NCBI RefSeq assembly: GCF_029590555.1
Contig: NZ_CP081002.1
Location: forward strand, 864,501 to 928,500
Source: Sphingobium sp. V4
Lineage (GTDB): Bacteria > Pseudomonadota > Alphaproteobacteria > Sphingomonadales > Sphingomonadaceae
Length of the DNA: 64,000 nucleotides
Direction of reading: 5' to 3'
Under the pieces are notes generated by a model that saw only the letters and a list, made by a program, of their open reading frames with translations, was not told the DNA's origin and searched no databases. Below, one piece after another: positions 25,003-32,266 of this stretch. Positions within the stretch are counted from its first letter, which is position 1; each line of letters begins with the position of its first letter. A program made the position numbers and the translations under genes.

Positions 25003-25674
25003 TCGTCGCACCTATGTCCACTTGGGGCGACGGCCAAAGCCGGATGTTCGAAACCTGCTATGCACAGGCGCATGCGCCTTTACCGTCGCCGGCTGGACAT
25101 GCGCGCATGCCACCCGGCCCCAGTGAAACTGTGACCGAGCCTGCATAGAGGAGGTTTCGACGCCCCGCTTCCGCGCTTTCAGCGGCAGCGGGTTTACCTT
25201 GCCGGATTGAAGGAGATCTTCAACCTAAAAGATTGGCATTGTGACGTTTATGTGTCGGCGGTACGGTGGCGCAGGCATAATTCTGTCCCGTGGTGGAAGT
25301 CTGCGCTCCGCTCCTCAGCCCCGTTAGTGATAGCCGCGGCCGCCAAAACCAGTCTGGTTTGAGGCAAGGACGGGGACCTTTCGGCCGGTTCCACAAGGGC
25401 AAGGATGGGGACGTTTTGCTCGGTCCGCTTTGGAGCACAGCTACCCAGTAAACGGACGTTCGAGAGGTTGTGCCGAATGGAAAACTCGTGACAGCAATCC
25501 ATCCCATCCGAGTCATCCCGCCAGCGTGTTGACGTTCCCGGAAGCTGCCGTTCGCGGAAATCTGGCATTGGCCAATGTGAAAAATCTGAGCGTTTCAAGT
25601 TGGCGCGGTGAGCACGTGTCACGACAATGTGCGGGGATCACTCGCGCTGGGAGGCTGGCTTCAGACCGCGATGC
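25003..25674. other. Gene-free stretch between lasso and defence-like regions
   Basis: About 670 bp with no convincing gene. Short open frames on both strands lack ribosome sites and family features, and the composition is mixed. The part around 25290-25560 contains a mosaic of short segments, including GTAAACGGAC near 25447, which also occurs near 34186; it looks like decayed or low-constraint intergenic DNA. The promoter of the sigma-factor operon should lie in the first 100 bp. No tRNA-like cloverleaf or CRISPR repeat was seen. Confidence 0.5.
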
Positions 25675-26298
25675 CTATTGGACTGGCAGAACCTGAAAAC
25701 GTTCCTTGTAGCCGGGCAAGCATGTACATCTGCGCGCCTGTTCAAGTCCGATCACGGAGATCACTTGATCGGCGTGATCAGCCGCGATCCGCATTCGTCC
25801 TCGGTATAATGCATTGTACAGTGCCTCGGCCGCGGCGTGTTCTCCGAGTTTGCTGACGACCGTAGGGTGGCGAATGAGGTTCAGCGACCAAGCAGGCGAC
25901 TGTTGACCCATTATGGTAAGCGCCCTCGCGCGGCCCTTTCGCTCGTCGATGACGGGAACGAATTCGCGCGACTGAGCTATTGCGATGGTTGCGGCTTCTC
26001 CGTCATCCAGCGAGGGGGCTACGACGACGAGTTGCGTGAACATCTGGTACTCGTCGTCGGTCATTTCGATCCGTTCGATGAGGCCCAACGTGCATGCCTG
26101 GGCAAGAAAATCGCGCTCTCCGCTAGATTTACTACTCTGCCGGTCCAGTTCATCGGACACGATGCCTGGCGTGGCCAGGCGGAAGGGAAGCGCCGCAAGG
26201 ACTTCCACCCCATGACCCGAGGCATGAAGGTTGATCACAACGCTTGTGTCGAGGATGAGCGAGGTGCCATGCGCGATCCCCGGATCAAAGTTCGCCAT
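25675..26298 (-). CDS. PIN-domain protein, last gene of a four-gene defence-like operon
   Basis: PIN domains are metal-dependent RNases, common in toxins. The 207-residue product has the expected acidic residues in order: Asp in SLILDTSVVINLHASG, Asp/Glu in GIVSDELDR, Asp and Glu in DDGEAATIAIA, and Asp in VPVIDERKGRARAL. The layout resembles DUF3368-type PIN proteins. The ATG at 26298 overlaps the end of the upstream XRE-ImmA gene by 14 bases. PIN proteins beside XRE-ImmA regulators form a recurrent toxin-antitoxin-like pairing (family knowledge). Here two more genes precede them. Confidence 0.85.
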   Translation of the reverse strand: MANFDPGIAHGTSLILDTSVVINLHASGHGVEVLAALPFRLATPGIVSDELDRQSSKSSGERDFLAQACTLGLIERIEMTDDEYQMFTQLVVVAPSLDDGEAATIAIAQSREFVPVIDERKGRARALTIMGQQSPAWSLNLIRHPTVVSKLGEHAAAEALYNALYRGRMRIAADHADQVISVIGLEQARRCTCLPGYKERFQVLPVQ

Positions 26299-27463
26299 CG
26301 AGCTCGCTCTCTTCAAGTTCGATCTGGTCGATAATCCCACGCAACTCCAACCTGTCGATGCGCAGGAGATCCGCCAGTTGGCCTTCTGACATGAGATCGC
26401 GTTTCCACGCAGCGTGGGCCATAAGGCTCAGGCGATGGGACACTTGGCGCTGCGCATCGGTCCTCGCCGGGTCGGGGCGAGATCCCGCTTCTCCTAAGAC
26501 GTCCCGGACATGGTCCTCGGTAATGCCCCCGTTGTCCTGAAACCAGGCCCACGTTCCCTTATTTGCGAGGCCGAGATCCTCGAGCCGGAGAACACATGCC
26601 TGTCGGGAAATATTGTATTCCTGAGCAAGTAGAATGATCAGTCGGCGGGTGACCTTACCCGTAATCTCCTTCAGGCGGCGAAAACTCTCTGCAAAGCTCT
26701 CGGCTGGAGCGACAAATGCGCGGCCAAAGGCGTTGGCGTAGCGCTCTTCGCGGGAGAGAAAGCGTTCATTTTCCTCAAGGACCTCCGGATTGCGGCGCGT
26801 ACCGATGAAGTGTCCGAGTTCGTGTGCAGCCGATTGGATACGCCGTGGAAGGGGATGGCTGGCGTTCAGGAAAATGCACGCCCCCACATCCTCGTCGTAC
26901 GTGAACAGACCGGCGATCTTCGACGAGGGAGACAGGCAGCGCTGATAGAGCCGGATACCGAGGCCCAGCTCAATGACCGAGAAAATGTCTGCGATAGGTC
27001 CCGGTCCCAGCCCGAGCCACTTGCGCAGGTCCTCGGCGTGCCGTTCTGCGAGTTCGACGACATCGCCTTGATCGATGCCCCGTTCCGGTGGGTAATTCGT
27101 TTTCCTTCGGATACCGAGGACATTCTCGATTTCGATATCGGCCTTTATAAGGTCGTTCAGCACTCCAATGGCTTGGAGGGTATGTTCGTCTTCGGATTCC
27201 CGTAGCCTGCGGAACCGGGGTATGAGGTTGGTATGGACAGCTTCACGGCGCAGCAGCGCATTGACGGACATGCCATAGAGTTGCGCGAGCTTCTGGATTT
27301 CTTGAATTCTGACTTTTCGAACGCCCTGTTCAATCGATACAAGCGTTGGCCTCGACGTGCCGATAGCCTCGGCCGCACGCTCCTGCTTCACTCCGGCAGT
27401 CTCGCGGGCGAGCCGGAGCCGCCGACCAAGTTCCTGCGCGCTGATTTCGACCAGGTCAGTCAT
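26285..27463 (-). CDS. XRE-ImmA/IrrE regulator with zinc metalloprotease domain
   Basis: The 392-residue product joins an N-terminal XRE helix-turn-helix (about residues 10-65: GRRLRLARETAGVKQERAAEAIGTSRPTLVSIEQG) to an ImmA/IrrE-type metallopeptidase domain with the zinc motif HELGH in SAAHELGHFIGTRRN near residue 220. A C-terminal helical region of unknown role follows. Such proteins repress their own operon and can cleave a partner repressor when triggered. It overlaps its upstream neighbour by eight bases and its downstream neighbour by 14. It is the obvious candidate to bind the dyad upstream of the operon. Confidence 0.9.
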   Translation of the reverse strand: MTDLVEISAQELGRRLRLARETAGVKQERAAEAIGTSRPTLVSIEQGVRKVRIQEIQKLAQLYGMSVNALLRREAVHTNLIPRFRRLRESEDEHTLQAIGVLNDLIKADIEIENVLGIRRKTNYPPERGIDQGDVVELAERHAEDLRKWLGLGPGPIADIFSVIELGLGIRLYQRCLSPSSKIAGLFTYDEDVGACIFLNASHPLPRRIQSAAHELGHFIGTRRNPEVLEENERFLSREERYANAFGRAFVAPAESFAESFRRLKEITGKVTRRLIILLAQEYNISRQACVLRLEDLGLANKGTWAWFQDNGGITEDHVRDVLGEAGSRPDPARTDAQRQVSHRLSLMAHAAWKRDLMSEGQLADLLRIDRLELRGIIDQIELEESELDGEL

Positions 27464-28844
27464 TGAGGCCTCCCAACCACTTTAGAAGGAAGCTTTGCTC
27501 GCCCCGGGAAGCGAGGAATGCGACCCATTCGTCGGCATGCTGCTTTAATAATAGTCTCAAATTTTTGTTCGTTTCGTTGTTCGTTTCGCCCAGAGCGGTC
27601 GCCACTTCCGATACATGGACGCGAATTTTCCCGTCGTCCCAAACGGCCATTTCTGCCAAATCCTGGAAGTGGCGAACGCCGGCGGTCCCGTATTCAATCA
27701 TGATCTCCCGGTCTACCTCGCTCGCGATGGTCGCTAAGGCCTCTGCGGCAGAAGGGGTGCCGAGATCGGAAATGACGTAGGCACCGTCGTGTTCGGTTAC
27801 GCCGGCTGCGTACAGACTCATGCGGCGAAGCAGGCAGGCCGCGCACAGGCCGCACTGTTTGCGGCCGCCGACATTGACGATACTCCGTTGTTGCCAGCAG
27901 GAACGGGTGTTTCTGAGATGGTCATCATCCCGCGAGGGAAGTGCCAGAAACGCTTTGAGGGTCTGAGCCTTGGTGGACCACAGGCGAGGCTGCTCAAATC
28001 GGACTCCGCTACCCAGCGAGAGGTCTAGAAATTTTTCCATCAGTCGGAAGAAAACGGGATGATTGCGATAATCGCGGTAGACGCCGTAGGGAGGCAGAAA
28101 TGCTGGGCCAAGTGCGCCCTGTCCGCTTTCGGGAACGACCACCCGTTCGATTTTGGCTAGATGTGCAGCGACCGCCGTGATTGCCGCGAATTGGAAACCA
28201 CGCGAGCGAAAGCTGCTTTCCCGGCCACGGCTACTGCGGACCTTAAATGGAATCCTGTCGAAATGACTATCTCCATCGGCCCTACGCTGACGGTTGCCCG
28301 ACACACGGATGCACAGCACTTTTCCGGCGGGGTCGCACAGCGAGGCGACGGCGCGAGAATCCAGCCCGTCGCTATAGGCGATGGCGAATTTCCATCGCTC
28401 GTCGAAAACGAGCGGGCGCTGCCTGCTGCCTATTGGCGCATGGGAATTCGCCTCGCGAAAATGGAAGTGCCATCTATCTCCGGTCAGCTTTGAAAGCGTA
28501 GCCTTGAGTGCTTCCTGGACATCGCCGCGGTTCCAGCGCTTCAGATCGATCACTGGGATCGAGAGTTCGAGTGATCGCTTCCAGGTTTGTGGCCGCTTCC
28601 ATCGCCTGTCTGCCAGTTCAATCGCGGCGCAGATTACAAGGAGGTCATAGTGGCAAGGCTCGAATCCTTTGACATTGTAGCGATCGAGGCCGGATGGATC
28701 GAAAACGATTTCGGTTCCGATTTCCGCGACAATTGCGCCGATCGGCGGTTGACTGATTGCATCATCGCCGTGCTCGGCCACAAAGAGTCGTTTGTTCATC
28801 GTGGCAGGGCCGCGGCGGGAACGATTCTCAGAAGTCTGGACCAT
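27456..28844 (-). CDS. QueC-like PP-loop ATPase, putative defence or toxin component
   Basis: The 462-residue product contains a PP-loop ATP-binding motif (FAIAYSDGLDSRAVASL, near residue 155) and a cysteine cluster in RSCWQQRSIVNVGGRKQCGL followed by CAACLLRR, that is C...C-x2-C-x2-C as in the zinc site of QueC. QueC makes 7-cyano-7-deazaguanine, but it is about 230 residues; here there are long N- and C-terminal extensions and no other queuosine genes. QueC-like proteins are known in antiphage systems such as Qat (QatC). None of the other Qat genes is seen. The start at 28844 overlaps the upstream gene by 17 bases; an ATG at 28799 is an alternative. Role in nucleotide or protein modification is inference. 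Confidence 0.75.
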   Translation of the reverse strand: MVQTSENRSRRGPATMNKRLFVAEHGDDAISQPPIGAIVAEIGTEIVFDPSGLDRYNVKGFEPCHYDLLVICAAIELADRRWKRPQTWKRSLELSIPVIDLKRWNRGDVQEALKATLSKLTGDRWHFHFREANSHAPIGSRQRPLVFDERWKFAIAYSDGLDSRAVASLCDPAGKVLCIRVSGNRQRRADGDSHFDRIPFKVRSSRGRESSFRSRGFQFAAITAVAAHLAKIERVVVPESGQGALGPAFLPPYGVYRDYRNHPVFFRLMEKFLDLSLGSGVRFEQPRLWSTKAQTLKAFLALPSRDDDHLRNTRSCWQQRSIVNVGGRKQCGLCAACLLRRMSLYAAGVTEHDGAYVISDLGTPSAAEALATIASEVDREIMIEYGTAGVRHFQDLAEMAVWDDGKIRVHVSEVATALGETNNETNKNLRLLLKQHADEWVAFLASRGEQSFLLKWLGGLND

Positions 28845-29403
28845 CGTCCGTGCCCACCTTTTTCTTAAGGCCTACTGCAAAAGCACGCCGATCGCCCATT
28901 TCCAGAGCATTTGCGATCTTAGCTGCGTCAATCGCGGCAAAGGTGTCGCGATTTCGCGCGAGCGCCGTTGGATATTCGGCCGCTTTCATGTCACCGAGTT
29001 CGCGTGCTTCGATGCAGTGTACGTCCAGCCGGTTCTTTGAACTCGAGATCAAATCCGCAGCTATATCGGTCAGCGCATTGTCGATGGCGGTAGCGAGAGG
29101 AGTCTGACTATGCAGATTGGCCATCAGATTTCTCGCAAGCTCGTCGGTCAAGCAACCGCCATCGTGCTGTTCGATAATGCGCTGGATCGAGCCCAGAGGA
29201 TCGAAATCCAGCTGCAGCCGATTATCGTACTCCCTGAGCGCCGCGACCAGCATTGCGATTTCGCCGAGATCTACATTCGCGAGCATGGCATCGCCTGCTC
29301 GAGCTACACGTTCATCTAAGCTTTTCGCATCGTTGACTAAGTCTTCCCCGTAGCGCTTCCATCGGGCATTCAACGGCATATTTCGGAATGGTCCATCGGT
29401 CAT
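28828..29403 (-). CDS. Unknown 191-residue protein, first gene of QueC-like operon
   Basis: The product starts MTDGPFRNMPLNARWKRYGE and is mostly helical and acidic, with no signal peptide or membrane segment. It has no catalytic motif that I recognise. Its end overlaps the QueC-like gene start by 17 bases, and its start lies just downstream (on the minus strand) of a perfect 9-bp inverted repeat, so it leads the operon. The start codon follows a GGAGGTGGCGC sequence, a strong ribosome site. It may be the substrate or partner of the QueC-like enzyme; that is speculation from order alone. Confidence 0.72.
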   Translation of the reverse strand: MTDGPFRNMPLNARWKRYGEDLVNDAKSLDERVARAGDAMLANVDLGEIAMLVAALREYDNRLQLDFDPLGSIQRIIEQHDGGCLTDELARNLMANLHSQTPLATAIDNALTDIAADLISSSKNRLDVHCIEARELGDMKAAEYPTALARNRDTFAAIDAAKIANALEMGDRRAFAVGLKKKVGTDDGPDF

Positions 29404-29414
29404 GCGCCACCTCC

Positions 29415-29447
29415 ATTGTCAGAATTAATATGACATAATCTGACAAT
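29415..29447. promoter_or_regulatory. Perfect dyad operator before the QueC-like operon
   Basis: ATTGTCAGA (29415-29423) is exactly inverted as TCTGACAAT (29439-29447), centres 24 bp apart. A further TGTCA (29447-29451) and TGACA (29471-29475) extend the pattern. The dyad lies 12 bp upstream of the first start codon of the minus-strand operon, where a repressor would block transcription. The region is AT-rich compared with its surroundings. The XRE domain of the third gene is the likely ligand. Confidence 0.7.
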
Positions 29448-29730
29448 GTCAATTATAGTATGGAAACATCTGACATGAACGGCGTTCGTTCGACATAAAA
29501 CTTTGAAAATATTGTTTTATTTTTTCGACCTAAATAGGGGGCGGGCGGCAGAAAGCCACGAGTGAGATGCTAGCCGCGTAATATCGAGAGCGATGGCAGC
29601 GACGCACCACTCTCAGTCTCCCAATGATCGCTTTCCGCTTTTTGAACAGGCTTTTCGTCAATCAAATGAAAGCATATCGCTTCGGTAGTACCGGGAATAT
29701 CAATGAGGAATCTTCCCAGCCATAGATTTT

Positions 29731-29874
29731 TCACCGGAGTAATGCTGCCGCGACCATAAAGAACAGCGGTATAAATGCCAATAAAATGATCAGAACACCG
29801 CCTAAAATAGGGTGTCCACCGTTCGCGTAAATCCGCGCAATCTCAACCAGAGCGTCCCACTTCCACTTTGTCAT
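29731..29874 (-). CDS. 47-residue single-span membrane peptide
   Basis: A small frame beginning ATG at 29874, preceded ten bases upstream by GAGG. The product starts MTKWKWDALVEIARIYANGG, followed by one strongly hydrophobic helix (PILGGVLIILLAFIPLFFMV) and a short basic end (ALLR). The amphipathic, Trp/Lys-rich start plus one membrane span is the form of many small regulatory or toxic membrane peptides. A hairpin lies 22 bases before the start. It stands alone between the QueC-like operon and the Gabija-like pair. No homologue is recognised; coding status rests on the ribosome site and the composition. Confidence 0.5.
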   Translation of the reverse strand: MTKWKWDALVEIARIYANGGHPILGGVLIILLAFIPLFFMVAAALLR

Positions 29875-29895
29875 AACCACAAAACCTCACGCACC

Positions 29896-29910
29896 GACTG
29901 CTTAGCAGTC
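29896..29910 (-). other. Stem-loop in the leader of the 47-residue peptide
   Basis: GACTGC and GCAGTC pair across a three-base loop, and GCACC (29891-29895) with GGTGC (29916-29920) can add an outer stem. Read on the minus strand, the structure ends about 16-22 bases before the start codon, close enough to affect access of ribosomes. A terminator role is unlikely because no T tract follows. Confidence 0.4.
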
Positions 29911-30399
29911 GTTGTTGGTGCCGCCTAAGGTTTCTCAGTTACAAGGTAGCAGTTAGGTCGGTTGCAAGGTTACAGCGGCGGCTGTTCACCTTACATAAGG
30001 GTCGGTGCTTCCGCTTTCAAGCTGGACTGCTGTTCACTTAAAACGCTTGAGCGCCATTATCAGACGTCGGGTTCCTGCGGTTCATCGACAGCCGATTAAA
30101 AGCAGTGCTTGCGCGGCTAACGTGTTGTGGGTCTTCAAGCTGGAAGTGCTGGGCGCCGATTGGCCTGAACGACCGAAGTCACGCGTGACGCAGGGTAGCC
30201 CTTGCTGCTGCGTCCGTGCAAATAGGTCCGAAGCGCCATGCCGGCGGATCGCTATGTGTTGCCCTAGCCGGAATCTTGGCGCACGTGCCGCGACGAAGCA
30301 CCTGAACTGGTCCAGAATGAATGGAACAAGGCGCCTTTCTCTTTCCAGTCGGCCGACGTTACGTCATCTTGCGCGGCCACGGGGGATTCGAAGGCAGCC
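29911..30399. other. Gene-free stretch before the Gabija-like pair
   Basis: About 490 bp with no supported gene. One open frame on the plus strand (30005-30418) has an Arg/Cys/Pro-rich translation with no family features or ribosome site and overlaps the start of the nuclease gene, so I treat it as noise. The promoter of the nuclease-helicase pair should lie near the right end, but I see no clear boxes. Confidence 0.45.
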
Positions 30400-32255
30400 A
30401 TGCGCATTCATTCGGTAGCGATCAACAACTTTCGCGGCATTAGTTCCGCTACTATTTGCCTCCCCGCGCACGCAGTGCTCATCGGTGACAATAACACCGG
30501 CAAGTCCTCCGTTCTCGAGGCCATCGATCTGGTCCTGGGGCCTGACCGGCTCTCGCGTCGACCGCCAGTCGATGAGCACGACTTTTTCGAAGGGCGCTAT
30601 CTCATTCCCGTTCCCGTAGACCCTGGAGACGGCGCGGAGGCTCCCGTTGACGGCGCATTCGCTCAGCCGGCGGAAGCGGTGGCGCCGCGAATCGAGATCG
30701 AAGTGACGATCACCGATCTGTCGGAAGAGCAGCTTGCACGCTTTGGCGGCAGCATCGAATGGCTCAACACGGTGGATGGGACGCTTTTCGCTGAGGCGAA
30801 TCCAGCCGGTATCGATGCGGAGACCGTCCTGGCTGCCCTGCGAGTGACCTTCATCGGTCAATATGAACCGGACGAGGATGACTTTAGCGGCGCCACCTAT
30901 TTCACGCGCAGCCTAACCGAAGACGACTCCCCGACGCAGTTTAGGAAGATCGATAAGCAGCATTGTGGTTTCCTGTTCCTCCGTTCGCTGCGGACCGGGT
31001 CGCGCGCGCTCAGCCTTGAGCATGGCAGCCTCCTCGACATCATCCTTCGCCTGAAGGAAATCCGGCCCCGGCTATGGGAAGGCACGCTCGAAGCGCTTTC
31101 GGCCTTGGATGTTGCCGGCGACCCCCAAATGGGGATCAGCGGCGTTCTCGAAAGCCTCAATGCCTCGCTCAAGAAATACGTGCCGCGCGAATGGGGGGCG
31201 AAGCCACATCTGCGCGTATCGAGCCTGACCCGCGAGCATCTGCGCAAAGTTATCACCGCATTCATCGCCACCGGTAGCGGCGACTATGCCGCACCTTTCT
31301 ACCGGCAGGGTACGGGCACAATCAACATGCTCGTCCTGGCGCTTCTCTCTCAGATCGCCGAGGACAAGCAGAACGTGATCTTTGCCATGGAGGAAGTCGA
31401 AACCGCCATTCCTCCGTATGCGCAAAAGCGGATTGTCCATGAGCTACGCAAACTTTCGGCTCAGTCGATAATCACGTCGCATTCCCCCTACGTGCTGGAG
31501 GAGTTCGGCCTGGACGAGACCGTCATCCTTTCGCGGACCAACCAAGGCGTGTTGAACCAGTCATCGATCACCCTTCCTGACAGCGTGAAACACAAGCGCT
31601 ATCGCCAGGACTCCGGACGAAATTCTGCGAAGGTCTGCTGGCCAGGCGCGTGCTTATCGCAGAAGGGGACACGGAAACGGCGTCGCTTCCGGTCGTTGCG
31701 CGTCGTCTCTCCGATCTCAACCCGGCGAACTACAGTTCGATAGAAGCCCTTGGCATCACCGTCATCAACGCTAAAACCGAGACCCAGATCGCCGATCTCG
31801 GTATGCTCTATGCGGGGCTCGGCAAGCGGGTGTTCGCCCTGTGTGATCTGCAGACCGCCGCAGCGCAGCAGGCGATCGAAGCCCAGGTCGAGAGGTTGTT
31901 CATGCACCCCGAAAAGGGCATCGAAGATCTCGTCCTCAAGAACACGACGGTGGAGGCGATGAACCGGTTCTCGCAGACGCTGACATGGCCTCCGCACCTC
32001 GTGACGAAGCATAGCGGCGGCAACGTCAACATGCGCGATGCGCTTATGGACTATTTTCAATGGTCGAAGGGCAATTGGGGCATAGCCGACTTCCTTGCGC
32101 AATGCTCGGAGGAAGAGATCCCACTTTGGTTCCGTCAGACCTGTTTGCAATTGCGCCTGCTGTGCGATCCACCACCAACCCCGCCACTGCCGCCCATGCC
32201 ACCGATGCCGGGCCATGGTGTTACCGGTACGGACTTTGCTGCGATTCCGGGCTAA
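30400..32255 (+). pseudogene. gajA: Gabija GajA-like OLD-family nuclease gene, frameshifted
   Basis: The first 404 residues or so read in one frame: an SMC-like/OLD ATPase with the opening SVAINNFRGISSATICL, Walker A in IGDNNTGKSSVLEAIDLVLG, the QGTGTINMLVLALLSQ signature and EEVETAIPPYAQ, then ITSHSPYVLEEF. Near 31609-31613 the frame breaks; adding one base there (GACTCC to GACTTCC) gives the smooth sequence RYRQDFRTKFCEGLLARRVL and continues into a TOPRIM domain (LIAEGDTETASLPVVARRL) to the stop at 32255. The restored protein would be 618 residues. GajA is an ATP-regulated DNA endonuclease of antiphage defence. The break may be a real inactivating mutation or a sequencing error; no slippery site suggests programmed shifting. 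Confidence 0.85.
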
Positions 32256-32266
32256 CAGCGGTTGCC

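Noticed and set aside
25220..25622. Overlapping minus-strand frames of about 100-124 codons
   Set aside because: Pro/Ser/Arg-rich translations without family features, shared frames on both strands and no ribosome site.
27456..28844. Housekeeping queC gene
   Set aside because: Too long, no queD/queE/queF neighbours, and embedded in an XRE-ImmA/PIN operon.
25675..29403. Qat antiphage system
   Set aside because: Only a QatC-like enzyme is present; no QatA ATPase, QatB or TatD-type QatD is visible in the window.
30005..30418. 137-codon plus-strand frame before the GajA-like gene
   Set aside because: It overlaps the nuclease start, is rich in Arg and Cys and shows no domain.
31550..31700. Programmed frameshift in the GajA-like gene
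   Set aside because: No slippery heptamer or following structure is seen at the break; a one-base indel explains it better.
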